A stretch of DNA of 64,000 nucleotides, from the NCBI RefSeq assembly GCF_012972705.2, contig NZ_JABCSC020000001.1, positions 806,001-870,000 on the forward strand, given 5' to 3'. A program made the translations under genes and the position numbers. Below are positions 18,156-27,132 of this stretch, one piece after another (within the stretch, counting starts at the first letter, position 1; every line of letters begins with the position of its first letter). This DNA comes from Uliginosibacterium aquaticum (GTDB taxonomy: Bacteria; Pseudomonadota; Gammaproteobacteria; Burkholderiales; Rhodocyclaceae). The notes under the pieces were generated by a model. That model was given only the letters and a program-made list of their open reading frames with translations, was not told where the DNA came from and searched no databases.

Positions 18156-19085
18156 ATGAGCCGTACGGCTTTCATTACCCATCCCGATTGCTGGCTGCAC
18201 ACCATGGGTGCGCAGCATCCGGAGTCGCCTGAACGCCTGACCGAGATCCTTGATCGCATCCGCGGCGAGGGCCTGGACGGCTTTCTCGACATGCGTGAGG
18301 ATGCGCCCACCGCCACGCTGGAGCAGCTCTACCGGGCGCATTCGCCTGCTTATGTCGAAGAGCTCTTCGAGATCGCGCCGGAAAGCGGCTTGCGCCATCT
18401 TGATCCGGATACGGCGATGACTCGTCATACCCTCAAGGCCGCGTTGCGGGCCGCCGGCGCGGGCATTCTCGCCAGCGAACTGGTGCTGGCAGGTCGCGTG
18501 CATAACGCGTTCTGTGCGGTCCGCCCGCCCGGCCATCATGCCGAGCGGCTGCGGGCGATGGGTTTCTGCTTCTTCAATAATGTGGCGGTGGCCGCACGCC
18601 ATGTGCTGGAGGTGCATGGACTGGAGCGGGTCAGCATCATCGATTTCGATGTGCATCACGGTAACGGCACGGAAAACATCTTCATCGCCGACCCGCGCGT
18701 GCAGATGCTCAGTTTTTTCCAGCATCCGCTTTATCCCTACTGTGGTACCCAGGTGCAGGTGCCGCACATGCTCAATAGCCCTTTCCCTGCCGGCACCCGG
18801 GGGGATGCGGTGCGCGAGCTGCTGACGCATGTGTGGCTGCCGGCGCTGACGCGCCATCAACCGCAGATGCTGTTTATCTCGGCAGGCTTCGATGCCCACT
18901 ACGAGGACGACATGGCCTCGATGGGTCTGCTCGACAAGGACTTTGACTGGATCAGCCGCGAGCTCAGACAGTGGGCTGATGCTCATTGCGGTGGGCGCTT
19001 GGTGTCGATGCTTGAAGGGGGTTATGTGCTGCCGGCGCTGGGGCGCAGCGTGATTGCCCACGTCCGGGCGCTGGCGGATATCTGA
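18156..19085 (+). CDS. Histone-deacetylase-family (acetylpolyamine/acetoin) amidohydrolase
   Basis: A 309-residue zinc-dependent deacetylase-like enzyme. Catalytic blocks are RPPGHHAE (tandem His), IIDFDVHHGNGTE (zinc Asp and His), ISAGFDAHYED (second zinc Asp) and the terminal LEGGYVL. Bacterial relatives deacetylate polyamines, acetoin-related compounds or proteins; the substrate cannot be assigned by eye. It stands alone between the moxR operon and dapA. Confidence 0.92.
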   Translation: MSRTAFITHPDCWLHTMGAQHPESPERLTEILDRIRGEGLDGFLDMREDAPTATLEQLYRAHSPAYVEELFEIAPESGLRHLDPDTAMTRHTLKAALRAAGAGILASELVLAGRVHNAFCAVRPPGHHAERLRAMGFCFFNNVAVAARHVLEVHGLERVSIIDFDVHHGNGTENIFIADPRVQMLSFFQHPLYPYCGTQVQVPHMLNSPFPAGTRGDAVRELLTHVWLPALTRHQPQMLFISAGFDAHYEDDMASMGLLDKDFDWISRELRQWADAHCGGRLVSMLEGGYVLPALGRSVIAHVRALADI

Positions 19086-19159
19086 GGCGCCGGGCCTGAA
19101 TGCAAGGCTGCTGCAAGCCTTTTACTCGGCGGCCAGCACTCAGCGCGCGGTCCTTGGTC

Positions 19160-19165
19160 TACAAT
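19160..19165 (+). promoter_or_regulatory. Candidate -10 box for dapA
   Basis: TACAAT at 19160-19165, 32 bases before the dapA ATG. No clear -35 is visible. Confidence 0.35.
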
Positions 19166-19196
19166 CCCCGCTTTCCCATTCGTCTTGCGGACCACC

Positions 19197-20075
19197 ATGA
19201 TCACCGGTTCCCTTGTCGCCCTGCTCACGCCGATGACGGCAGACGGGCAGATCGATCTGCCCGCGTTCAGGGCCCTCATTGATTTCCATGCACGTGAAGG
19301 CACCGATGGTCTGGTGATCGTCGGGACAACGGGCGAATCGCCGACGGTGAGTGTCGACGAGCAATGCGAGCTGATCCGCGTGGCGGTCGAACATTCCGCC
19401 GGCCGCCTGCCGATCATTGCCGGCACTGGCGCCAACTCCACGGCCGAAGCCGTCGAGCTGGCCCGCTTTGCCAAGAAGGTCGGCGCTGAAGCCCAGCTCT
19501 CGGTGGTGCCTTACTACAACCGTCCGACCCAGGAAGGCATGTATCGCCACTTCAAGACGATCGCCGAGGCGGTTGATCTGCCGGTGATTCTCTACAACGT
19601 GCCGGGCCGCACCGTGGCCGACATGAACAACGACACGGTGCTGCGTCTGGCCCATGTGCCGGGCATCGTCGGCATCAAGGACGCTACCGGCAACATCGAC
19701 CGCATTACCGATCTGGCCATGCGCGCCCCGGCCGATTTTGCGCTTTACTCCGGCGACGACCTGACCGCCATGTGCTTCATGCTGCTCGGCGGCCATGGCG
19801 TGATTTCGGTGTCCGCCAACGTGGCACCGCGCCTGATGCACGAGCTGTGCGTGGCCGCGCGGGCCGGTGATGTGGTGCGCGCCAACGAGATCAACCGCAA
19901 GCTTTACCTGCTCAATCGTGACCTCTTTGTCGAGGCCAATCCGATTCCGGTGAAGTGGGCTGCCCAACAGATGGGGTTGTTGCAGGGCGAGTTGCGCCTG
20001 CCGCTGACTCCGCTTTCCGATGTTTTCCACGAGCGCGTGCGCACTGCGATGCGTGCCGCCGATATCCAGTTCTGA
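19197..20075 (+). CDS. dapA: 4-hydroxy-tetrahydrodipicolinate synthase
   Basis: A 292-residue class I aldolase condensing pyruvate with aspartate semialdehyde, the first committed step to lysine and diaminopimelate. Marks are [21 protein letters not shown] (catalytic Tyr) and the Schiff-base lysine in [13 protein letters not shown]. The frame opens at 19185, but ATG 19197 ([13 protein letters not shown]) aligns with the family start. It is followed directly by bamC, a common pairing. Confidence 0.96.
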   Translation: MITGSLVALLTPMTADGQIDLPAFRALIDFHAREGTDGLVIVGTTGESPTVSVDEQCELIRVAVEHSAGRLPIIAGTGANSTAEAVELARFAKKVGAEAQLSVVPYYNRPTQEGMYRHFKTIAEAVDLPVILYNVPGRTVADMNNDTVLRLAHVPGIVGIKDATGNIDRITDLAMRAPADFALYSGDDLTAMCFMLLGGHGVISVSANVAPRLMHELCVAARAGDVVRANEINRKLYLLNRDLFVEANPIPVKWAAQQMGLLQGELRLPLTPLSDVFHERVRTAMRAADIQF

Positions 20076-20089
20076 GAGGTCCTGACCTG

Positions 20090-21247
20090 ATGCGTTCATC
20101 CCTGCGTGTAGTGTTGTCTGCCTCCGTGCTGAGCCTGGCTGTGGCAGCTTGTGGCGGCAATCGGAACGAAAAAATTGATTACAAGACGCCTGGTGCTGAC
20201 ACCAGCGTGAAGACCGATTCCCTGATCGTGCCGCCAGATCTGGTGACGCCACGCCGCGATGAGCGTTTCGTGGTGCCGGATACGCCTGGTTCAGCCACTT
20301 ACTCCGGTTACACGGCCGCTACGGCCGCGCCGGGTGCAGCGGCGGCCAAGCCGGCGGCTGCAGTGCCGGTTGCGGCGGACAAGGTCCGCATGGAGCGTTT
20401 TGGCAATACGCGCTGGCTGGTGCTGCAAGGCAACAGCGAGCAGTTGTGGCCGAAACTGCGCGATTTCTGGAAGGAACTGGGTTTCGTTCTGGTCAAGGAC
20501 GATCAGCAACTGTTGATCATGGAAACTGACTGGGCCGAGAACCGCGCCAAGGTCTATTCCGATCCCGTCCGCAATGCCTTGAGCTATGTGCTTGGTTCGA
20601 TGGTCAGCAACGGTGAGCGTGATCGCTACCGTACCCGCATTGAGCAAGGCGCTCGTCCGGGCGAGGTCGAGATCTACATCACCCATCGTGGCCTCGAAGA
20701 GAAGATGTACAACCCGAACATGGGTAACCAGACCGGTACCTATTTCGAGCTGCAGCCTTCGAATCCCGAGATGGAAGCCGAGATGCTGACCCGTCTGATG
20801 ATTCGCCTGGGGCGTGATGAAACCTCTGCCCGCGAAGTGGTGGCTGAAGTTGCCAAGCCCGTGGCTGAACGTGCCACGCTCGGCGCTGCTGCCGATGGCA
20901 GCCAGCAACTGACTGTGAAGGATGGCCTGGACCGCAGCTGGCGCCAGGTGGGGCTGGCGCTCGACCGGATCGGTGTGGTGGTGGAAGACCGCGACCGCGC
21001 CAAGGGTCTGTATTTCGTGCGCTATGTTTCGGCTGAAGACCTGACGGGGCAGAAGAAGGAAAGCGGCGGCTGGTTCTCCGGCTGGTTTGGCAGCGGCAAG
21101 AAAGAGTCCGGTACCGACCAGTTCCGCGTGGCCGTAAGCGCCGCAGGCGAACAGACTGTGGTCCAGTTGCAGGACAAGGAAGGCAAGCCGGCTTCGACTG
21201 AAGCCAGTCGCCAAATTCTTGGCCTGCTGCACAAGGAACTCAAGTAA
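20090..21247 (+). CDS. bamC: Outer membrane assembly lipoprotein BamC (NlpB)
   Basis: A 385-residue lipoprotein of the BAM complex, which inserts beta-barrel proteins into the outer membrane. The signal peptide ends in lipobox LAVAAC. A disordered N-terminal segment with LIVPPDLVTP is the conserved BamD-binding stretch. Two helix-grip domains follow (RWLVLQGNSEQLWPKLRDFW, and DGLDRSWRQVGLALDRIGVVVEDRDR). Start at ATG 20090, 14 bases after dapA. Confidence 0.92.
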   Translation: MRSSLRVVLSASVLSLAVAACGGNRNEKIDYKTPGADTSVKTDSLIVPPDLVTPRRDERFVVPDTPGSATYSGYTAATAAPGAAAAKPAAAVPVAADKVRMERFGNTRWLVLQGNSEQLWPKLRDFWKELGFVLVKDDQQLLIMETDWAENRAKVYSDPVRNALSYVLGSMVSNGERDRYRTRIEQGARPGEVEIYITHRGLEEKMYNPNMGNQTGTYFELQPSNPEMEAEMLTRLMIRLGRDETSAREVVAEVAKPVAERATLGAAADGSQQLTVKDGLDRSWRQVGLALDRIGVVVEDRDRAKGLYFVRYVSAEDLTGQKKESGGWFSGWFGSGKKESGTDQFRVAVSAAGEQTVVQLQDKEGKPASTEASRQILGLLHKELK

Positions 21248-21273
21248 GCCCCTCCGGCAGCAGCTGGCAGGAA

Positions 21274-21307
21274 ACGGCAGTCAGGGCACCCTGGCTGCCG
21301 TTTTTTA
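21274..21307 (+). terminator. Terminator of dapA-bamC
   Basis: Stem ACGGCAG/CTGCCGT extended by TCAGG/CCTGG (one T-G pair), loop GCA, then TTTTTTATTG. Confidence 0.88.
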
Positions 21308-21578
21308 TTGGCGCTCCGGCCATGCTTCGATGTGCCCCTGCACCGTGCTTCTCTGAGGTGCTGCCGCGTAATGACTGGCTTTTGCCGGGCTGACAAGCCT
21401 CAAAACTTGATATGGCGCATAGAGAAATCTCGCTATATGCAATAGTTTCCGTACATCGCCTTGGCGGCTTTCATTGAAGGCCTTCCTGGCGACCAGCAGG
21501 AGGCCGGCCGCACCGCCCCGATGAGGTGCGCAGCTTGTCTCCGGATACCGAAGCTAGTCTCACATCAGGGAGATATGG
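21308..21578. other. Intergenic region upstream of the 2-oxoacid oxidoreductase operon
   Basis: About 270 bp with no supported gene. It contains the palindrome-like GAGAAATCTC near 21422-21431 and TATATG near 21434. No promoter with both hexamers at acceptable spacing was found. A GG-N10-GC pattern near 21377 is too weak to call a sigma-54 site. Confidence 0.5.
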
Positions 21579-22157
21579 ATGTTCCAGGTGAGGATTCACG
21601 GTCGCGGCGGTCAAGGGGTGGTGACGGGGGCAGAAATGCTGTCGATCGCAGCCTTTCTTGAAGGCCGTCATGCACAGGCATTCCCGAGCTTCGGCTCGGA
21701 ACGGACAGGCGCCCCGGTGGTGGCTTTCTGCCGTATTGCAGACAAGGAAATCCGGTTGCGCGAGCCGGTCATGGAGCCGGATGCACTGATCATCCAGGAT
21801 GCCACCCTGCTGCATCAGATCGACGTTTTCGCGGGCCTTTCGCCGAATGGCTATGTGGTGCTCAACACCAATCGCAGCTTCGAGGAACTGGGTCTCGGTG
21901 AGCTCTTCAAGCGCTTCCGTCCGGAGCGTCTGATCACCGTCTCGGCGACCGATCTCTCTTTCAAGTACGTCAATCGCAACGCGCCCAACGTGCCGATGCT
22001 CGGTGCTTTTGCCGCCGCATCCGGCCTGATTTCCTTGAAATCCGTTGAAGCTGCGATTCGTGAAAAGTTCTCCGGCAAGGTCGCCGAGGGCAATATCGCC
22101 GCCGCTACCGAGGCCTACAACATCGCCCTCGCTGCCAAGGAGGCCGCCCATGCTTAA
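21579..22157 (+). CDS. 2-oxoacid oxidoreductase, gamma subunit
   Basis: A 192-residue subunit of a CoA-acylating 2-oxoacid:acceptor oxidoreductase. The N-terminal IHGRGGQGVVTGAEMLS is the family glycine-rich motif, followed by FPSFGSERTGAPV. It pairs with the alpha, beta and GltD-like genes downstream. GGGAG at 21568-21572 sets the ATG at 21579. The order and sequence recall phenylglyoxylate oxidoreductase (PadE) and pyruvate oxidoreductase (PorG) gamma subunits. The substrate cannot be resolved by eye. Confidence 0.9.
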   Translation: MFQVRIHGRGGQGVVTGAEMLSIAAFLEGRHAQAFPSFGSERTGAPVVAFCRIADKEIRLREPVMEPDALIIQDATLLHQIDVFAGLSPNGYVVLNTNRSFEELGLGELFKRFRPERLITVSATDLSFKYVNRNAPNVPMLGAFAAASGLISLKSVEAAIREKFSGKVAEGNIAAATEAYNIALAAKEAAHA

Positions 22158-23403
22158 GCAATGTGAAGGTTCGCACGCCGTTGCGGAAGCCGTTGCGCTG
22201 TCGCGCCCGGAAGTGATCTGTGCCTACCCGATTTCCCCGCAAACCCACATCGTCGAAGGCCTCGGCGAGATGGTCAAAGCTGGTGAAATCAAGGATTGCG
22301 AATACATCAACGTCGAATCCGAGTTTGCTGCCATGTCGGTGGCCATCGGCTCTTCGGCGGCCGGTGCCCGCACTTACACGGCGACCGCTTCGCAAGGTCT
22401 GCTGTTCATGGTCGAAGCCGTGTACAACGCGTCCGGCCTGGGCCTGCCGATCGTGATGACCGTGGCCAACCGCGCCATCGGTGCGCCGATCAATATCTGG
22501 AACGATCACTCCGACTCGATGAGCCAGCGCGATTGTGGCTGGATCCAGATCTTTGCCGAAACCAACCAGGAAGCGGCCGATTTGCACATCCAGGCTTTCA
22601 AGCTGGCTGAAGAGCTGAGCCTGCCTGTGATGGTCTGCATGGACGGCTTCATCCTGACTCACGCTTACGAGCGCGTCGATATCCCGACGCAGGAGCAGGT
22701 CGACAAGTTCCTGCCGCCGTACTCGCCGCGCCAGATTCTCGATCCCGCTGCGCCGGTGTCGATCGGCGCCATGGTCGGTCCGGAAGCCTTCTCGGAAGTG
22801 CGCTACCTGGCGCATGCCAAGCAGATGCAGGCACTGGAATTGATCCCGAAAATTTCCAAGGAATTCGAGGAGATCTTCGGCCGCAATTCTGGTGGTCTGG
22901 TCCGCCCCTACATGCTCGAAGACGCTGAAACCGTGGTCATTGCGCTGGGCTCGGTGCTCGGCACGATCAAGGACACCATCGACGAGATGCGTGCCGATGG
23001 CATTTCCATTGGCGTGCTTGGCATCAACTCCTTCCGCCCCTTCCCGGTCTCGGCGATTCGTCGTGCGCTGTCGCATGCCAAGCGCATCGTGGTGCTGGAG
23101 AAGAGCCTGGCAGTCGGCATTGGCGGCATCGTCGCCACCGACGTGCGCATGGCCCTCGATGGTCTGGACAAGCGTATCTACACGGTCGTGGCCGGTCTGG
23201 GCGGACGCAACATCACCCGCTCTTCGCTGCACCGCGTGTTCCGCATGGCTATGCACGATCAGCTCGAAGCCCTGCATTTCCTTGATCTGGACTGGAACAT
23301 CGTCAACAAGGAAGTGGATCGTGAGCGCACCACCCGTCGCTCCGGCCCGATTGCCGAAAACATCCTGCGCGACCTGGGTCAGACCAAGTCGAACGTGGGC
23401 TGA
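22150..23403 (+). CDS. 2-oxoacid oxidoreductase, alpha subunit (pyruvate/phenylglyoxylate type)
   Basis: A 417-residue subunit carrying the pyrimidine-binding half of the thiamine diphosphate site. Visible blocks are the N-terminal GSHAVAEAVALSRPEVICAYPISPQTHIVEGL, then YINVESEFAAMSVAIGSSAAGARTYTATAS, and NDHSDSMSQRDCGWIQ, typical of PorA/PadG proteins. The start at ATG 22150 lies inside the gamma gene (8-nt overlap), implying coupled translation and fixed stoichiometry. The C-terminal third is the conserved transketolase-C-like domain (VVIALGSVLGTIKDTIDEMR). Confidence 0.92.
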   Translation: MLKQCEGSHAVAEAVALSRPEVICAYPISPQTHIVEGLGEMVKAGEIKDCEYINVESEFAAMSVAIGSSAAGARTYTATASQGLLFMVEAVYNASGLGLPIVMTVANRAIGAPINIWNDHSDSMSQRDCGWIQIFAETNQEAADLHIQAFKLAEELSLPVMVCMDGFILTHAYERVDIPTQEQVDKFLPPYSPRQILDPAAPVSIGAMVGPEAFSEVRYLAHAKQMQALELIPKISKEFEEIFGRNSGGLVRPYMLEDAETVVIALGSVLGTIKDTIDEMRADGISIGVLGINSFRPFPVSAIRRALSHAKRIVVLEKSLAVGIGGIVATDVRMALDGLDKRIYTVVAGLGGRNITRSSLHRVFRMAMHDQLEALHFLDLDWNIVNKEVDRERTTRRSGPIAENILRDLGQTKSNVG

Positions 23404-23414
23404 GGAGAGCAGAC

Positions 23415-24464
23415 ATGGGACATCAAGACGTCAAGTTTTATCAGACCGGCACCTTCACCGTCGGCAACCGCCTGCTGCCGCCCGAGCAACGTTCGGTGCA
23501 GTCCGAGATCGAACGCACCAACTCGCTGAACTCTGGTCACCGCGCCTGTCAGGGCTGTGGCGAAGCACTCGGCGCGCGTTATGCGATCGATGCGGCCATG
23601 CGCGCCACGGGCAACCAACTCATCGCTGTGAATGCCACGGGCTGTCTGGAAGTGTTTTCCACGCCTTACCCGGAAACCTCCTGGCAGATTCCATGGATTC
23701 ACTCGCTGTTCGGCAATGCCGCAGCGGTGGCTACGGGTGTTGCCGCTGCTGCCAAGATTCGTGCGCAGAAGGCTGGCAAGCCGCTGGCGGAAACCCGCGT
23801 GATCGCCCAGGGCGGTGACGGCGGCACCACCGACATCGGTTTCGGCTGCCTCTCCGGCATGTTCGAGCGTAATGACGATGTGCTCTACATCTGTTACGAC
23901 AATCAGGCCTACATGAATACCGGTGTGCAGCGCTCTTCCGCTACCCCGCCGGCCGCCCGTACCGCCACCACCATGCCGGTGGGCGAGCATCCGGGCAATG
24001 AATGGGGTCAGGGCAAGAATGTGCCGTTGATCGCCATGGCCCACGGCATTCCCTATGTGGCCACCGCCTCGGTGTCTGACCTGCGCGATCTGGAATACAA
24101 GGTCACCAAGGCCATGAACATGCGCGGCGCACGCTACATCCACATCTTCGTGCCGTGTCCGCTAGGCTGGGGTTCGGCTTCGTGCGACACCATCAAGCTC
24201 GCCCGCCTGGCTAAGGAAACCGGTCTGTTCCCGGTCTTTGAAGCCGAGTATGGCGAAGTCACGAATGTCTCGAAGATCCGCCAGAAGCAGCCGGTTGAGG
24301 CCTATCTGCGCCTGCAGCGTCGTTTTGCCCACCTTTTCGGCAAGACCCCGCAACTGGAGCTGATTGCCCGCTTCCAGGCGATGGCTGACCAGAACATCCG
24401 CAAGTTCGGTCTGCTCGGCGAAGACAAGGCCACTGTCGGTTTCCCCGGCAGCGAGCACAAGTAA
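23415..24464 (+). CDS. 2-oxoacid oxidoreductase, beta subunit (TPP-binding)
   Basis: A 349-residue subunit with the thiamine diphosphate motif GGDGGTTDIGFGCLSG...YDNQAYMNTG. The cysteines in HRACQGCGEALG, NATGCLEV and FVPCPLGW are the set that binds a [4Fe-4S] cluster near TPP in PorB-type proteins. It lies 11 bases after the alpha gene. With gamma and alpha it would decarboxylate a 2-oxo acid to its acyl-CoA and pass electrons to the ferredoxin-bearing fourth subunit. Confidence 0.93.
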   Translation: MGHQDVKFYQTGTFTVGNRLLPPEQRSVQSEIERTNSLNSGHRACQGCGEALGARYAIDAAMRATGNQLIAVNATGCLEVFSTPYPETSWQIPWIHSLFGNAAAVATGVAAAAKIRAQKAGKPLAETRVIAQGGDGGTTDIGFGCLSGMFERNDDVLYICYDNQAYMNTGVQRSSATPPAARTATTMPVGEHPGNEWGQGKNVPLIAMAHGIPYVATASVSDLRDLEYKVTKAMNMRGARYIHIFVPCPLGWGSASCDTIKLARLAKETGLFPVFEAEYGEVTNVSKIRQKQPVEAYLRLQRRFAHLFGKTPQLELIARFQAMADQNIRKFGLLGEDKATVGFPGSEHK

Positions 24465-24485
24465 GGCGAAAGGGAGTTTGAAACA

Positions 24486-26111
24486 ATGAACAAACCGTTT
24501 GCAATCACCCTTAATGTGGGCTCTTCGCTGGCCAACAAGACGGGTTCCTGGCGCAGTTTCCGCCCGGCCTATGTCAATCGCCTGCCGCCGTGCAACAACG
24601 CTTGTCCTGCGGGTGAAGACACCCAGGGTTGGCTGTTTCACGCCGAGTCTGGCGATTACGAGGCCGCCTGGCGTCACCTCACCGAAGCCAACCCGATGCC
24701 GGCCGTGATGGGCCGCGTCTGCTACCACCCGTGTGAAGGCGCCTGTAACCGTGGCCAACTGGATTCGGCCGTAGGCATCAACTCGGTGGAGCGTTTCCTT
24801 GGCGATGAGGCCATCAAGCAGGGCTGGAAGTTCGCTGCCCCGGCCGCTGAAACGGGCAAGCGCATTCTGGTGGTCGGTGCCGGCCCATCGGGCCTGTCCG
24901 CCGCCTATCAGTTGCGCCGCATGGGTCACCAGGTGGTGATCTTTGAAGCTGGCCCGCTGGCTGGCGGCATGATGCGCTTTGGCATTCCGAAGTACCGTCT
25001 GCCGCGCGAAGTGCTGGACGCTGAAGTGCAGCGCATCCTCGACATGGGCGTGGAAATGCGCCTCAACACCAAGGTTGAGGATCTGCTCAAGACCATGAAG
25101 GAGGAAAAGTTCGACGCTGCCTTCCTCGCCGTGGGTGCCCATATCGCCAAGCGCACCGCCATTCCGGCAGCCGAATCGGCCAAGATTCTTGATGCCGTAT
25201 CGGTGCTGCGCAGCATGGAAGGTGAAGACAAGCCGATGCTGGGGCGCCGCGTGGTCGTGTATGGCGGCGGCAACACCGCTATCGACGTGGCCCGCACCGC
25301 CAAGCGCCTGGGTGCCGAAGAAGCCATCATCGTGTACCGCCGTACCCGCGACAAGATGCCGGCGCACGACTTCGAAGTGGAAGAAGCGCTGCAGGAAGGC
25401 GTGATGATGCGCTGGCTGTCCACCATCAAGCAGGTGGGCGAGGGCGCCATCCAGGTCGAGAAGATGGAGCTGGACGAGAACGGCAAGCCCGTACCGACCG
25501 GCGAGTTCGACACCCTGGAGGCCGATTCGGTGATCCTGGCGCTGGGCCAGGATGTGGATCTGGGCCTGCTCAACGGCGTGCCGGATCTGAGCTTTGAAGA
25601 TGGCGTGGTCAAGGTGGGCGAAAACATGATGACCGGCTACCCGGGCATCTTCGCCGGTGGCGACATGGTGCCGTCCGACCGTACTGTGACCGTCGGGGTT
25701 GGCCATGGCAAGCTGGCCGCGCGCCACATCAATGCCTGGCTGGCGGGCACGACTTACGTCAAGCCGCCGAAGAAGGAGCTGGCGACTTTCGAGAAGCTGA
25801 ACACCTGGTACTACACCGATGCTGACAAGACGGTTCGTCCGATGCTGGACATCATCCGTCGTCAGAGCACCTTCGATGAAGTGCAGGGTGGCCTGAACGA
25901 AGACAATGCCCTGTTCGAAGCGCGCCGCTGCCTGTCGTGTGGCAACTGCTTCGAGTGCGACAACTGCTATGGGGTGTGTCCGGATAACGCCGTCATCAAG
26001 CTTGGCCCCGGCAAGAAGTTCGAGTTCAACTACGACTATTGCAAGGGTTGTGGCGTGTGTGTGGAAGAGTGCCCCTGCGGTGCCATCAAGATGGAAGCTG
26101 AAGCCAGCTGA
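24486..26111 (+). CDS. GltD-like FAD/NAD(P) oxidoreductase fused to a C-terminal ferredoxin domain
   Basis: A 541-residue electron-transfer subunit. The N-terminus has GltD-type Fe-S cysteines (CNNACPAGED, then GRVCYHPCEGACNRG). An FAD dinucleotide fold follows (ILVVGAGPSGLSAAYQLRRMG), then an NAD(P) fold (VVVYGGGNTAIDVARTAKRLG). The last ~65 residues form a cysteine-rich 2[4Fe-4S] domain (CFECDNCYGVCP and CKGCGVCVEECP, plus an extra upstream CLSC). It presumably passes electrons from the oxidoreductase to NAD(P), like the PadH-type subunit of phenylglyoxylate oxidoreductase. The fused domain may stand in for the separate delta ferredoxin subunit, which is missing from this operon. Confidence 0.9.
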   Translation: MNKPFAITLNVGSSLANKTGSWRSFRPAYVNRLPPCNNACPAGEDTQGWLFHAESGDYEAAWRHLTEANPMPAVMGRVCYHPCEGACNRGQLDSAVGINSVERFLGDEAIKQGWKFAAPAAETGKRILVVGAGPSGLSAAYQLRRMGHQVVIFEAGPLAGGMMRFGIPKYRLPREVLDAEVQRILDMGVEMRLNTKVEDLLKTMKEEKFDAAFLAVGAHIAKRTAIPAAESAKILDAVSVLRSMEGEDKPMLGRRVVVYGGGNTAIDVARTAKRLGAEEAIIVYRRTRDKMPAHDFEVEEALQEGVMMRWLSTIKQVGEGAIQVEKMELDENGKPVPTGEFDTLEADSVILALGQDVDLGLLNGVPDLSFEDGVVKVGENMMTGYPGIFAGGDMVPSDRTVTVGVGHGKLAARHINAWLAGTTYVKPPKKELATFEKLNTWYYTDADKTVRPMLDIIRRQSTFDEVQGGLNEDNALFEARRCLSCGNCFECDNCYGVCPDNAVIKLGPGKKFEFNYDYCKGCGVCVEECPCGAIKMEAEAS

Positions 26112-26131
26112 TTCTTTTCCGGCTCAGCCAG

Positions 26132-26167
26132 ACGCCCGCTCGCGCTTGCGCCAGCGGGCGTTTTTTC
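26132..26167 (+). terminator. Terminator of the 2-oxoacid oxidoreductase operon
   Basis: Stem ACGCCCGCT (26132-26140) with AGCGGGCGT (26153-26161), a 12-nt loop, then TTTTTTC. Confidence 0.88.
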
Positions 26168-26291
26168 GTTCCGCCCGAGAGCCTGAGGTGCTATGCCCTG
26201 AAATGCCAAAATCATTTCCGGTTTTGACAGGCCACTGTTTTGCGCCGCACAATCAACCGGCTTGCGTCCGACACATCAAAAGGAGTCGATC

Positions 26292-27077
26292 ATGACACTC
26301 AAGGGCAAGGTAGCACTCGTTACAGGTTCCACCAGTGGTATCGGCCTCGGGATCGCCCGGGCGCTGGCGGCGCAAGGTGCCACGATTGCCCTCAATGGTC
26401 TGGGCGAGCCCGTTGCAATCGAGAAGATCCGCAGCGAACTGGCCGCCGAGTTTGGCGTGAGTGTCAGCTTCGTGGGGGGAGACCTGACGAGGACCGAAGC
26501 TGTCGAGGCCATGATCCGCAGTGTGGAGCAGGCGCATGGCAGCCTGGACATCCTGGTGAATAACGCCGGTATGCAGCATGTGAGCCCGATCGAGGATTTT
26601 CCGCCGGAAAAGTACGATCTCATCGTAGCGCTGAATCTCTCGGCGACTTTCCATGCCATCCGCCTCGCCGTGCCGGGCATGAAGACGCGTGGCTGGGGCC
26701 GCATCATCAACATTGCTTCAGCGCATGCACTGGTGGCCTCACCCTTCAAGTCGGCCTACGTTGCTACCAAACATGCGGTGCTGGGGCTGACCAAGACTGT
26801 GGCGCTGGAAGTGGCTGAATGCGGTATTACAGTGAATGCCATCTGCCCGGGCTATGTGCTGACGCCTCTGGTTGAGAAGCAGATTCCGGACACCGCCAAG
26901 GCTCGTGGCATGACGGAGGAGCAGGTGATCCGCGATGTGCTGCTCGCCGCGCAGGCGACCAAGAAATTCGTCGAGGTGGACGAGTTGGGCGCACTCGCCG
27001 TGTTCCTCTGCAGCGACGGCGCCCGCTCGATGACCGGCACGGCACTGCCGGTTGACGGGGCCTGGACGGCCCACTGA
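26292..27077 (+). CDS. bdhA: D-3-hydroxybutyrate dehydrogenase
   Basis: A 261-residue short-chain dehydrogenase oxidising D-3-hydroxybutyrate to acetoacetate with NAD, used in polyhydroxybutyrate turnover. The cofactor motif TGSTSGIGLGIA and NNAGMQHVSPIEDFP (a signature of this subfamily) are present, as is the catalytic Ser/Tyr/Lys (IASAHALVASPFKSAYVATKHAV). The C-terminal DGAWTAH is also characteristic. ATG 26292 has AAAAGGAG seven bases upstream. It appears monocistronic. Confidence 0.94.
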   Translation: MTLKGKVALVTGSTSGIGLGIARALAAQGATIALNGLGEPVAIEKIRSELAAEFGVSVSFVGGDLTRTEAVEAMIRSVEQAHGSLDILVNNAGMQHVSPIEDFPPEKYDLIVALNLSATFHAIRLAVPGMKTRGWGRIINIASAHALVASPFKSAYVATKHAVLGLTKTVALEVAECGITVNAICPGYVLTPLVEKQIPDTAKARGMTEEQVIRDVLLAAQATKKFVEVDELGALAVFLCSDGARSMTGTALPVDGAWTAH

Positions 27078-27132
27078 GTCGGCAGTACTGGCCTGTCGCA
27101 GCACGCTTGCTGCGCCGGCCTGGTGCAGACGC

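Noticed and set aside
21377-21390. GG-N10-GC pattern resembling a sigma-54 promoter
   Set aside because: Only the core dinucleotides match; the flanking TGGCAC and TTGC elements are absent.
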